This document shows positions 1 to 7,855 of a stretch of 29,067 nt of DNA, piece by piece (positions within the stretch are counted from its first letter, which is position 1; each line of letters begins with the position of its first letter). The stretch is from CAYHWE01 sp964360445 (lineage in GTDB: Bacteria; Patescibacteriota; Patescibacteriia; Patescibacteriales; JAKAJF01), in assembly GCA_964360445.1 (NCBI GenBank), contig CAYHWE010000009.1, forward strand, positions 1-29,067, read 5' to 3'. Position numbers and translations under genes: made by a program. The notes below the pieces were generated by a model, which was not told the origin of the DNA, did not search any database, and worked only from the letters and a program-made list of their open reading frames with translations.

Positions 1-87
1 CCTCAGGAAGATCGCCCAAGAACAGGCGGATTCAATCGCGGTGGAGATCGCGGTGGCCGTGGCGGTTTCGGTGGTGGTCGCAGATAA
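1..87 (+). CDS. C-terminal end of a probable RRM-type RNA-binding protein (partial)
   Basis: Only the last 28 codons are inside the window, read in frame 1 to TAA at 85-87. The peptide begins PQEDRPRTGG and then runs into arginine-glycine repeats ending GGRGGFGGGRR. Small bacterial RRM proteins of the glycine-rich family often end with an 'ARP-x-E-x-R' segment followed by such a tail, which adds nonspecific RNA affinity. DEAD-box RNA helicases and some single-stranded DNA-binding proteins can also end in RGG tails, and the folded domain lies outside the window, so the family is an inference. A strong terminator begins 17 bases after the stop. Confidence 0.55.
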   Translation, partial: PQEDRPRTGGFNRGGDRGGRGGFGGGRR

Positions 88-103
88 TACGATCAACATA
101 CGC

Positions 104-136
104 AAAAAACTCCCTGCTTTTCGCAGGGAGTTTTTT
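104..136 (+). terminator. Factor-independent terminator of the RGG protein gene
   Basis: A perfect 14-bp inverted repeat (104-117 with 123-136) closes a five-base loop TTTTC. Its core is CTCCCTGC/GCAGGGAG flanked by an A-run and a T-run, so the 3' side gives the usual U tract. Confidence 0.93.
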
Positions 137-148
137 GTTATAAAAATA

Positions 149-176
149 TTTACATTTTTTCTAACAGTGTTATAAT
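149..176 (+). promoter_or_regulatory. Promoter of the small unknown gene at 263
   Basis: A -35 TTTACA at 149-154 and a perfect -10 TATAAT at 171-176 are separated by 16 nt. It follows directly on the upstream terminator. The predicted start near 183 gives a leader of about 80 nt. Confidence 0.7.
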
Positions 177-262
177 TTATTCCATAAAATAAAGGCTGTG
201 CATAACTATAAGCAGAGCCGGTGGCTCGTTCACATAAACAATCAAATCTGGAGGGAGAGAGA

Positions 263-529
263 TTGAAAAAAACGGTAAAAAAAGATGACGGACAGAAGCC
301 TGGCATCCCGAAGAGGTATACAGGCAAGAAAGCATTATTTTTCAAAATAGGGGGAGAAAAAAGGCCGAGACTAGTGTTGGCTGTTATAATAAGCAGGTCC
401 AAGGACAGCATAGTCATAAGGCCGGTTGGGGAAATGTATGATGTCACGTATAAACGCGAAACAATAGAACAGCATCATATGCTTCCGCCCACAACCCAAA
501 AAACGATAAATCGTTTCAAAAAAACCTGA
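263..529 (+). CDS. Small basic protein of unknown function (88 aa)
   Basis: I do not recognise this family. The protein is strongly basic, begins KKTVKKDDG, and has a beta-rich centre (ALFFKIGG, RPRLVLAVII, SIVIRPVG) and a basic C-terminus. No membrane segment or cysteine is present. I chose TTG 263 because GGAGGGAGAG at 250-259 is placed as a Shine-Dalgarno just before it. The in-frame GTG at 221 has no such site and lies inside a GAGCC/GGCTC hairpin (215-227). The gene has its own promoter and terminator, so it is monocistronic. The short beta-strand pattern after 'GEKRPRLVL' vaguely recalls SH3-like toxin or RNA-binding folds, but this is too weak to name. Confidence 0.6.
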   Translation: MKKTVKKDDGQKPGIPKRYTGKKALFFKIGGEKRPRLVLAVIISRSKDSIVIRPVGEMYDVTYKRETIEQHHMLPPTTQKTINRFKKT

Positions 530-546
530 AGCCGCGCGCTAGACTG

Positions 547-585
547 ATCCGCTGTCAGAAGCAATTCTGAGGGCGGATTTTTTTT
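547..585 (+). terminator. Factor-independent terminator after the small unknown gene
   Basis: Fourteen-base arms (547-560 and 565-578) pair with two mismatches around a GCAA loop and are followed by a run of T to 585. Confidence 0.88.
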
Positions 586-597
586 ACAAAAAATATT

Positions 598-625
598 TTG
601 TGAAAAAATAAAAATATGTTAAAAT
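598..625 (+). promoter_or_regulatory. Extended -10 promoter of the exported-protein operon
   Basis: TTGTGA at 598-603 and TAAAAT at 620-625 are 16 nt apart, with the extended -10 dinucleotide TG at 617-618. The predicted start near 632 lies downstream of the ATG at 628, which argues for the later ATG at 658. Confidence 0.6.
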
Positions 626-657
626 AAATGTATAAAAAAAGAGCTGTGATTATCAAA

Positions 658-1596
658 ATGCGCGGAAAATTTTTTTTAGATCCGGTTAAGACGGGCAAAA
701 TCATAATCTTGTTGGTTTTAGCTATTTTTATCCTGGCGGGAATTATATTTTTCCAGACTTTTTCAGGCAAGAGGGAAAATCCGGATCAATTCGGGCTCCT
801 GGATCCGGCGCGCAAATTTTATGATAAAAAAGACCTGATCATAAACCTGCAGCCGTTAAGGGATGAGTTGAATAAAATCGGCGAAAACCATGATATTTCC
901 ATCTACTTTGAAATGCTGAATACGGGAGCGAATATCGCGATCAATAAAGACGCGGAATTTTGGCCGGCAAGCCTTTTAAAGGTGCCGGTATCAATGGCGG
1001 TTGCCAAAAAAATAGAAAAAGGGGAGTGGAAATGGAGCAATGAACTTGTGCTGATGTCATCCGACAAAAACGAGCGTTTCGGCGATCTTTATAAAAAGCC
1101 GGTAGGAACAAGGATAACGATTGAGGAATTGGTCAGGCGGGCGCTTGTTGATTCCGATAATACCGCCAATTTTATGCTTGTCCGCAATCTGGAGCCGGCT
1201 GAATTTCAGGATATTTATGACCATATCGGCCTGACTGATTTTATGTCTAACGATGGCAAGATAAGCGCTAAGCATTATTCGGTAATGTTTAGAGCGTTAT
1301 ACGCCGCCTCTTATCTGTCGGAGGAAAACTCGGAAAAACTTTTAGAATTTTTGGCCAAGACTCCATTTAAGGAATATTTGGGCAGCGCCTTGCCTGACAA
1401 TGTTATATTTTCCCATAAAATAGGCGTGAGCGATGATAAGAATGTGTTTCTTGATTCAGGGATAGTTTACGCGCAGCGCCGGCCGTATCTTTTGACCGTT
1501 ATGATCAATACGGGTGATCAGGAATTCGCCAAACAGGAGATGAAAAAAATTTCCGAAAAAATTTATAATTACGTAATTAATTACAGAGAGAAATAA
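658..1596 (+). CDS. Membrane-anchored class A beta-lactamase-like serine hydrolase
   Basis: The protein (312 aa from ATG 658) starts with a short basic stretch and one transmembrane segment (about residues 12-33), so the catalytic domain should face outside. Three active-site motifs of the penicillin-binding/class A beta-lactamase fold are visible: S-L-L-K (Ser105, Lys108), S-D-N at 166-168, and K-I-G at 254-256 in the KTG position. The usual omega-loop E-x-x-L-N with the deacylating glutamate is not obvious; the equivalent region reads NLEPAEFQD. Known relatives include true beta-lactamases and D,D-peptidase-like proteins. In a monoderm CPR cell a wall-modifying or housekeeping role is as likely as drug resistance. 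ATG 628 also opens the frame but would lie before the predicted transcription start. It is the first gene of the operon; the next gene starts directly at its stop. Confidence 0.85.
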   Translation: MRGKFFLDPVKTGKIIILLVLAIFILAGIIFFQTFSGKRENPDQFGLLDPARKFYDKKDLIINLQPLRDELNKIGENHDISIYFEMLNTGANIAINKDAEFWPASLLKVPVSMAVAKKIEKGEWKWSNELVLMSSDKNERFGDLYKKPVGTRITIEELVRRALVDSDNTANFMLVRNLEPAEFQDIYDHIGLTDFMSNDGKISAKHYSVMFRALYAASYLSEENSEKLLEFLAKTPFKEYLGSALPDNVIFSHKIGVSDDKNVFLDSGIVYAQRRPYLLTVMINTGDQEFAKQEMKKISEKIYNYVINYREK

Positions 1597-4500
1597 ATGA
1601 GAAAATTTTTAAAAAAATCGTTAATAATTTTTATTGTTTTCAGTTTTGTTTTTTTGGATGTCGCAAAAATAACTGAAGGCTTGTTTGATGATTTAAATAT
1701 TATTGACAAGATCTGGCTGGCGCAGTCGGACAAGAATGTGGTTGATAAATTCATCCCCTTTGAACATATCATTGAAAAATTGAAAATTTCCGAAGCGCAG
1801 GCCGTCGCGAACGGAGACGGAAAAATATTTTACAGCATCGCCGCCAATACTACTCCGCGCACTCGCGATTATATTTCCTCATCAAATTCATTTAATACCG
1901 CGGCAACAACAATCGCCGGCGCGACAGCTTTGCAGTCGGTTTTAAGAGCGTCTCCGACAAAGGACGAATTTATTGCCGGTTATGTCAATTCCGCCGGAAC
2001 TTTGCAGGTCATGTGCTGGAACGGGACAAGCTGGGCTAATGAATGGTCGGTCGCAGCCGGCGGCACAGGCACAACAAGGCGTTTTGACATTGCTTATGAA
2101 ACGAACTCCGGCGATGTCATGGTTTTATACTCTACCAACGCCGGAACTACAAACGAGCTTGCGTATAGGACAAAATTGGGAAGCGCGGCTTGCGGAAGCG
2201 CGAATTGGTCCGGAGCGACAAATCTTGATCCGATAAGGACATCCGGTGTTGTCCATTGGGTAAAAATGACATGGGATAGGCGCTCTTCGTCAAATTTAAT
2301 TACGGCGATATGGGCGGATGCCAATGCCGATCTCTCGGCGATGGTCTGGTCTGGATCTGCCTGGGGCAATGAGCCGGCTGCCGCTCTGGAAACCGCTTTG
2401 GAGATAGTTACCGCCGGCCAGGATGTTGAATCATTTGACGTGGAATATGAATCAACCTCGGGAGACGTTATGGTTGTAAGAGGATCCGGCGGAACAAACG
2501 GCACAAATGGAGGATATTATTCGGTTTGTACCGGAGGAACTTCGGCTTGCGCCTGGGGAGCGCGAACAGCCATCCCGTCCTTACTTGATGACACGACCCA
2601 TCTTGATATATCGGCTGACCCGAATACTGACAGGATGGTATTCGCGGCCATCGGCAATGCCGGTTCCGATCTTTCTTTGGGACAGTGGTCCGGAAGCGTC
2701 TGGACGGGCAATGCAAATCAGGATACTGCCTGCGCCGCGCCGACAGCCGGGACAAAATTCGTGGCCACCGGCTGGCTGGTTTCAGGAGCGACAACCAGGA
2801 GCGTTGTTGCATATTACGACTCGGCGGCTACAAACATAGGATGGTTTTTTGGCGATGGCACAACTTTTACTTTTCAATCAGACTGGGCGCCTACTCCTAT
2901 TTTCGGCGCGCAAAGAAATTACAAGATAGAAATGGACCCGATCAATAAAGATAGATTGATTTTTACCGTTCACGACAGTAATTCTGATATTTTTGCCAAG
3001 CGGCTTATTATGACCTCAGCTCCTGTTTTTACCTGGAGCAATGCTGATGGAGGCGCCGCCTTGGAAGCGAATACCGGATCAAATACGTATAGGACTTTTG
3101 ATTTCGCTTATAACAGATATATACCGGCTCCTTCCGTAACCCTAACCATCGGCGTGACGGCCGGATCAAAAACAACGAATCTGAATTCCGGAGATGCATC
3201 ACAATACGCAAATACGACTTCCTGCAACGCGCCATCCGCTTGTTCCGCTTTTACCCTTTCCATAAATTCCGGATCAGAAACCGTCACCTCAATCAAAATT
3301 ACGGAAACGGGAACGGCTAACGCTAATTCCGATTTGTCCAATCTGGCTTTGTTTTACGATACTGACGGCAATTATTCCAACGGCGTAACCGGGCAATACG
3401 GAGCGACGGTCGCGAGCTTTGTTTCAGAGGCGGCGACCGTTTCGGGTTCGCTCGCGATTTCAGCCGGAACGACTTATTATTTTTACGTCCGATCAGATAT
3501 AAAAAGCGGCACGCCGACATATCCTGTCGGCGGACAGACGATAAATTTTCAGATTGCCGCCAATGCCGATGTGGGCACAAGCGGAGCACCGACAAAAACA
3601 GGCGCGCCTGTCAGTTTGGCCGGAACGACAACAATCCTCCCGCAGATAACGGGATATACGAACACGACCGAAACCGGTTTGAATTATGCCGCTTCCTGCA
3701 CGAATTGCGGAGCGCGCATCGGCCCCGGATCTGCTTATCGCCAGACAATAACAATTTCCGGTTATGGCTTTGGATCCGATCCCGGCCTTGGATCGCGCGA
3801 TACCGCGTCCAACAAAGTTGAAATAGTCGGCGCAAGCACAAACATGTTTGATGATGACGGCTCGGCGAATACGAACGTCAGCGCATGGTCAAACACCTCC
3901 ATTACCGCAAGAACTGATACTAGCATAACCGGCGATACTGATACGGATTGGGGAATTGATTTTGGCGGCGCCGCGGCTTTAAAAGTTACGGCCGGAAGCC
4001 AAGCCGTGCCGACAAATTTGAATTTTTATATTTTTCCGCAAGTTACAAGCTTGACTGTTTGCAATAAAGCCGGATTTCCGGCCGCGGACAACGCGCGCGA
4101 ATATAATTCTTCCGATTCTGCTTGCCCGAACGGATTGAAAGACGGAGAAGTAACTTTGAATGGCACCCGCTTTGGAACAAATTCCACCGGCGGTTATGTT
4201 CGATTTTTAGGATGCGACGCGACGACTTGCTCCGGCCCGACCGGATCAGCGACAACGACTTCATGGAGCAATACCGCTATCACCGCGCAAGTCCCGACCG
4301 TTATCGCCGATAATTCCTATACCGGCAGTTTGGCAATGCAGCAAGGAGCGGGATCAAGCAATAAAACCCACATCTATACGGCGACAGGATTCAGGATCTT
4401 GCCAAGAATAATTTCCAACAATCCGAGTAGCGGCATTGCCGGCGACACAATCCAGATTAACGGCAATCATTTATGCCAAACCGGAACTTGTCCGACTTCG

Positions 4501-5805
4501 CCGAATAGAAGCACAGCAACCGATAATGTGAAATTCGGATCAACACAGGCGGCGGACGGCGATTTCACAAGCGGAGCGCCATGCTCCGGTTCAGGATGGG
4601 GACATGCGGAAATCTGCGTTAAAATTCCGGCCGCCACTCCTTCCGGATCGCAACCCACTATTGCCAAGTCAAACAATTATGATTCAAATACCCAAGCTTT
4701 TAACGTTAACTCGCCGACGCCATCCGACCCGACAAGTTTGAATCAATTTAAAAATTCCGGCTTGACTCAATCAATAGCTGTCGGCGATACGGCTTCGGCC
4801 ACGCCGATTTATCTGACCATGATAATGGAAGTGCCCGGGATTTCCGGCGGGACTTTGTATCCGCAAATTGAATACAAGCCGATCGGAACTTCTTTTGCTT
4901 GCAGCGGCGGAGGAGCTTGCGGTTCCGCGGTCGAAGGAACCGGCGTTGCCGGACCCGGACCGATTGATTGTTCGCAGACAGGTAATAATTGCGCGATTTC
5001 AATTTCGCCGAGCGATGATGTTTATCATTGGCAGGCGCGCGTCAGGCACAATAAAACAGGAAACGATTATTACAGCAATTGGGTTTCATTCGGCGCCAAC
5101 GCGGAAAGCGCGACCGACTTTAAAATTGACGCGACCGCTCCGAGTATAACAAGCGGTCCGACCGCGACTCCGGGATCAAACTCGGCGGCAATAGATTGGA
5201 GCACGTCAGGCGAACAATCAACCAGCCAGGTCCAATACAATAAGACCGGAACTTTTGTCAGCAACTGCGCTACAAACAATGACTGCACGGCATTTGACGC
5301 AAACTTGGTTTATAATCACAGCGTAACTTTAAGCAATTTGGACTCGGGAACATTGTATTATTACCGCGTGCGCTCAAAAGACGCGGCCGGAAATGAAACG
5401 ATCGGCTCAACCAATTCCTTTACAACATCAAGCGTAACCCAGCCGGCGAAAACGACCCAATTCCATATCTGGGGGAAAACCGGCATCATAACCGGAACAA
5501 ACCAGGCCTCCACGACATTTTCCGTCTTTATGCCTGAGAACGCAACTTCAACAAAAAGCGCTTTTGTGGAAATAAATGGAGTTTCCGTAAGCAACGGAAC
5601 GAATAATGTCCAGATCCAGGTAAATTCCCAGCCGGCCAAAACTTACGTTATTAATTCCAATGAAACCCAGTTTAAGATTCTTTACAAGGTTGACGCGGCA
5701 AACGTTAATGTTGATCCAGCCGGCAATATTTTTTACATAACGCCGAGCTTGGATACTTATATAGTATCAGCCAAGATTTATGTGACTTATGCTTATACTC
5801 CGTAA
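1597..5805 (+). CDS. Giant secreted surface protein: propeller-like, IPT/TIG-like, FnIII and C-terminal module (1402 aa)
   Basis: A signal peptide or N-terminal anchor (basic MRKFLKK, then a hydrophobic run to about residue 20) sends the protein out. Residues ~75-505 show repeated units of about 60-70 aa with 'GDVMV'-type strands followed by W-x-G-x-x-W (WNGTSW, WSGSAW, WSGSVW), which suggests a beta-propeller. Residues ~509-685 are Ser/Thr-rich Ig-like sequence. Three IPT/TIG-like segments follow (~686-930 as two, ~930-1035), with phrases such as ISGYGFGSD, LNGTRFGTN and INGNHLCQT. An Ig-like segment (~1040-1178), a fibronectin III domain (~1179-1280, ending LDSGTLYYYRVRSKDAAGN) and a final ~110-aa module complete it. 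That module recurs twice in the protein at 6480-7793. Cysteine pairs are frequent, consistent with an extracellular protein. Minor pilin genes follow in the same run, so a pilus-tip adhesin role like PilY1 is plausible but inferred; a general surface adhesin is the alternative. Confidence 0.75.
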   Translation: MRKFLKKSLIIFIVFSFVFLDVAKITEGLFDDLNIIDKIWLAQSDKNVVDKFIPFEHIIEKLKISEAQAVANGDGKIFYSIAANTTPRTRDYISSSNSFNTAATTIAGATALQSVLRASPTKDEFIAGYVNSAGTLQVMCWNGTSWANEWSVAAGGTGTTRRFDIAYETNSGDVMVLYSTNAGTTNELAYRTKLGSAACGSANWSGATNLDPIRTSGVVHWVKMTWDRRSSSNLITAIWADANADLSAMVWSGSAWGNEPAAALETALEIVTAGQDVESFDVEYESTSGDVMVVRGSGGTNGTNGGYYSVCTGGTSACAWGARTAIPSLLDDTTHLDISADPNTDRMVFAAIGNAGSDLSLGQWSGSVWTGNANQDTACAAPTAGTKFVATGWLVSGATTRSVVAYYDSAATNIGWFFGDGTTFTFQSDWAPTPIFGAQRNYKIEMDPINKDRLIFTVHDSNSDIFAKRLIMTSAPVFTWSNADGGAALEANTGSNTYRTFDFAYNRYIPAPSVTLTIGVTAGSKTTNLNSGDASQYANTTSCNAPSACSAFTLSINSGSETVTSIKITETGTANANSDLSNLALFYDTDGNYSNGVTGQYGATVASFVSEAATVSGSLAISAGTTYYFYVRSDIKSGTPTYPVGGQTINFQIAANADVGTSGAPTKTGAPVSLAGTTTILPQITGYTNTTETGLNYAASCTNCGARIGPGSAYRQTITISGYGFGSDPGLGSRDTASNKVEIVGASTNMFDDDGSANTNVSAWSNTSITARTDTSITGDTDTDWGIDFGGAAALKVTAGSQAVPTNLNFYIFPQVTSLTVCNKAGFPAADNAREYNSSDSACPNGLKDGEVTLNGTRFGTNSTGGYVRFLGCDATTCSGPTGSATTTSWSNTAITAQVPTVIADNSYTGSLAMQQGAGSSNKTHIYTATGFRILPRIISNNPSSGIAGDTIQINGNHLCQTGTCPTSPNRSTATDNVKFGSTQAADGDFTSGAPCSGSGWGHAEICVKIPAATPSGSQPTIAKSNNYDSNTQAFNVNSPTPSDPTSLNQFKNSGLTQSIAVGDTASATPIYLTMIMEVPGISGGTLYPQIEYKPIGTSFACSGGGACGSAVEGTGVAGPGPIDCSQTGNNCAISISPSDDVYHWQARVRHNKTGNDYYSNWVSFGANAESATDFKIDATAPSITSGPTATPGSNSAAIDWSTSGEQSTSQVQYNKTGTFVSNCATNNDCTAFDANLVYNHSVTLSNLDSGTLYYYRVRSKDAAGNETIGSTNSFTTSSVTQPAKTTQFHIWGKTGIITGTNQASTTFSVFMPENATSTKSAFVEINGVSVSNGTNNVQIQVNSQPAKTYVINSNETQFKILYKVDAANVNVDPAGNIFYITPSLDTYIVSAKIYVTYAYTP

Positions 5806-6451
5806 TATACAGAATAAAAAAATAATTTTCTTGATTTTGATTCCAGCCGCGATCATTATCGTCTTAATTTTATTCTTGTCTAAAAAAGACGGAATGATCA
5901 AGGAAAAGAAAAACGTAAAAGTCATTGAAGAGAATCTGTTTGCGCCGGACACGAAAGAGATCCTGGGCAATGAAGGGATGATCCTGGCTGAAAGCGAATA
6001 TAAATTGCCGATCAGGGACAGCGGGGAAATAATCGTTTCCAAGGCGGCGCTTGCGATCCGCGCGGCTTATGATCAGGCGTTACAAGAGGCGGGGCGATGG
6101 GCGGACGATTCCAGTCTGGTTTTCATAAAATCTTTGGGGGCGGTAACTCCGGATGGGGAATCAAGTCAATGGCAGATTGTTTTCGGTTCGAAAAAGAAAA
6201 AGGCGGGATATGAGATAATAATCCAGGCGGATATGATAGTTTCGGAAAAAGAAATCGAATCGAAGAATTACGGCTATGGATTGCCGGAAAACTGGTATGA
6301 TTCCGGAGAGGCGATCGCGTCGCTCAGCAATCTTCCCCAATTTTCAGGCGCGACGATTTCGGCTATAAATTTTTTCTATAACAATGACGCGGAAGAATGG
6401 CGCTACGCGATCGCGACTTCATTCGGCAACACGTCGATGCGGGTAAGATAG
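5789..6451 (+). CDS. Single-pass membrane-anchored protein of unknown function (220 aa)
   Basis: I do not recognise the family. A basic start (LRNIQNKK) is followed by one strong transmembrane helix at about residues 12-30, so the remaining ~190 residues should be extracellular. The body has an alpha/beta look, with 'KAALAIRAAYDQALQEAGRW', 'WQIVFGSKKKKAGYEIIIQ' and 'EEWRYAIATSFG'. Alternating charged strands of this kind are seen in PepSY-like small domains, but the match is too weak to name. The ATG at 5789 overlaps the end of the giant surface protein by 17 nt, which implies translational coupling. The next gene's start is about 30 bases downstream. The context suggests a partner of the surface or pilus proteins. 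Confidence 0.6.
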   Translation: MLILRNIQNKKIIFLILIPAAIIIVLILFLSKKDGMIKEKKNVKVIEENLFAPDTKEILGNEGMILAESEYKLPIRDSGEIIVSKAALAIRAAYDQALQEAGRWADDSSLVFIKSLGAVTPDGESSQWQIVFGSKKKKAGYEIIIQADMIVSEKEIESKNYGYGLPENWYDSGEAIASLSNLPQFSGATISAINFFYNNDAEEWRYAIATSFGNTSMRVR

Positions 6452-6454
6452 AAG

Positions 6455-6468
6455 CATGATTCATGATT
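6455..6468 (+). repeat. Two-unit 7-nt tandem repeat in the intergenic gap
   Basis: CATGATT occurs twice head to tail, followed by a degraded third unit (CAAACTT). It fills the gap between a stop codon and the ATG at 6480, and belongs with the other heptad arrays at 7801, 18571 and 25488. Two units alone would not be notable. Confidence 0.5.
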
Positions 6469-6479
6469 CAAACTTAAAT

Positions 6480-7793
6480 ATGCGATTAAAATATCTAAAA
6501 TTATTTTTATCTTCAGGCGCTGTCTTATGTGTAGCGGTATTTTTCGCGGCTATCAACGCGTTTGCCGCTGACCAGATCAAAACCACCGACCATTTCGTCG
6601 CCGGTTTTGATTCCCAGATTTCCTCCGCGACAAGTTCGCAATTCTCCGTCTACATCGGCGACAATCTGTCCGGCGTAACCGATCCGATCAAGTCCGTGTA
6701 TTTTACCGTTTCCGGAGTTTATACCGGCAACGGCTCGCTGGAATTGAAAATAGACGATACGGCGACAACATCAAAGATATTCACGATGCCAGCCGTCGTC
6801 GCGCCTACGCCTTTTGAGATAATATATAAAGATGATTCAAATAAGATCAATCCGGCATCAGCCGGAAATTATTCCTACACGCTGAATATCATCCCGACCG
6901 GCATAACTATTTCCGGATTGGGATCGAAAATAACGGTGACGGACAGATACGCGCCGGTGAGCTGTCCGGACGGCCAGACAACAAATGAAAAGATCAAAAC
7001 CACCGACCATTTCGTCGCCGGTTTTGATTCCCAGATTTCCTCCGCGACAAGTTCGCAATTCTCCGTCTACATCGGCGACAATCTGTCCGGCGTAACCGAT
7101 CCGATCAAGTCCGTGTATTTTACCGTTTCCGGAGTTTATACCGGCAACGGCTCGCTGGAATTGAAAATAGACGATACGGCGACAACATCAAAGATATTCA
7201 CGATGCCAGCCGTCGTCGCGCCTACGCCTTTTGAGATAATATATAAAGATGATTCAAATAAGATCAATCCGGCATCAGCCGGAAATTATTCCTACACGCT
7301 GAATATCATCCCGACCGGCATAACTATTTCCGGATTGGGATCAAAAGCGACAGTCAGCCATCGCTATAAGCCGCCGTCTTGCGGAACAGGATACCCGGCA
7401 ACAGGCGAATTGATTTCCCCTGTTTTCGATACGACCGGAATAAATGACGGCCCGGCGTATAATTCGATCATGTGGAAAGGCGCTTTGGGGGGACCGTCGG
7501 AGGATCAGGGAAGAGTGCGTTTCCAGATCGCCGCTTCTTCCTGCGCCAACGGAGCGACCGATTATCCGGCCTGCTCTTCCGGAACCTGGAGTTTTGCCGG
7601 AGGATCAACCTGCGGCGGCAGCGACTGGTTTGAGCCGGCCGTGCAGGATTCGCCGACAGAAATAAAATGTTACAGCCAATTCAATAATAAGAGATATTTC
7701 AAATACAAAGTCCAGATTTGTTCCAATGATTGCGTAACGAGCGGCGATTATACGCCGACAGTCAATGATGTGGTCGTAAGCTGGTCGCCGTGA
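6480..7793 (+). CDS. Secreted protein with two identical copies of a beta-sandwich-like module
   Basis: The 437-aa product from ATG 6480 has a classic signal peptide (MRLKYLK, a hydrophobic core, then a type I cleavage site at AFA-AD). ATG 6456 lies in frame but would add eight non-signal residues before the basic region and falls in a short repeat, so 6480 is preferred. After the signal come two ~118-residue modules with identical amino acids, each beginning IKTTDHFVAGFD and ending near ISGLGSK, with a period of 139 residues. A C-terminal region of about 130 residues (~310-437) contains several cysteines and 'NSIMWKGALGG', and resembles the ends of other cell-surface proteins. The module is also related to the last ~110 residues of the giant protein at 1597-5805 (shared FSV-Y/F, IKS, NG, YK-D and P-A-G-N positions). 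Position before the minor pilins suggests a surface or pilus-associated structural role. Confidence 0.72.
   Translation: MRLKYLKLFLSSGAVLCVAVFFAAINAFAADQIKTTDHFVAGFDSQISSATSSQFSVYIGDNLSGVTDPIKSVYFTVSGVYTGNGSLELKIDDTATTSKIFTMPAVVAPTPFEIIYKDDSNKINPASAGNYSYTLNIIPTGITISGLGSKITVTDRYAPVSCPDGQTTNEKIKTTDHFVAGFDSQISSATSSQFSVYIGDNLSGVTDPIKSVYFTVSGVYTGNGSLELKIDDTATTSKIFTMPAVVAPTPFEIIYKDDSNKINPASAGNYSYTLNIIPTGITISGLGSKATVSHRYKPPSCGTGYPATGELISPVFDTTGINDGPAYNSIMWKGALGGPSEDQGRVRFQIAASSCANGATDYPACSSGTWSFAGGSTCGGSDWFEPAVQDSPTEIKCYSQFNNKRYFKYKVQICSNDCVTSGDYTPTVNDVVVSWSP
6574..6925 (+). repeat. 352-bp perfect direct repeat, copy 1
   Basis: Reading both copies base by base I find no difference between 6574-6925 and 6991-7342. 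Both lie in frame within the same gene (offset 417 bp, exactly 139 codons). The bases outside the block diverge sharply although the encoded peptide is still recognisably related. Confidence 0.92.
6991..7342 (+). repeat. 352-bp perfect direct repeat, copy 2
   Basis: This is the second copy of the block at 6574-6925, separated from it by 65 bp. After 7342 the sequence encodes K-A-T-V-S-H-R-Y against K-I-T-V-T-D-R-Y after copy 1, so the unit was originally longer than the identical part. Confidence 0.92.
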
Positions 7794-7800
7794 GTCAATG

Positions 7801-7821
7801 TCTCGCATCTCGCATCTCATA
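7801..7821 (+). repeat. Three-unit 7-nt tandem repeat upstream of a minor pilin gene
   Basis: Two exact TCTCGCA units are followed by a changed third unit, TCTCATA. The array begins seven bases after the preceding stop codon and lies in the 62-nt gap before the pilin ATG at 7856. Confidence 0.65.
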
Positions 7822-7855
7822 TACCGGTTGCGATAATGATTTAGAAATTTATTTT

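Noticed and set aside
221..262. GTG 221 as start of the small unknown gene
   Set aside because: It is located in a hairpin and lacks a ribosome site, while TTG 263 is preceded by GGAGGGAGAG at proper spacing.
2094..5639. Several open frames of 60-136 codons antisense or out of frame to the giant surface protein
   Set aside because: They reflect the repetitive GC-rich codons of that gene. None has a start signal or recognisable motif.
6574..7342. Direct repeats as a CRISPR array or an insertion sequence
   Set aside because: There are just two long copies inside one reading frame, with no inverted ends, target duplication, spacers or cas genes.
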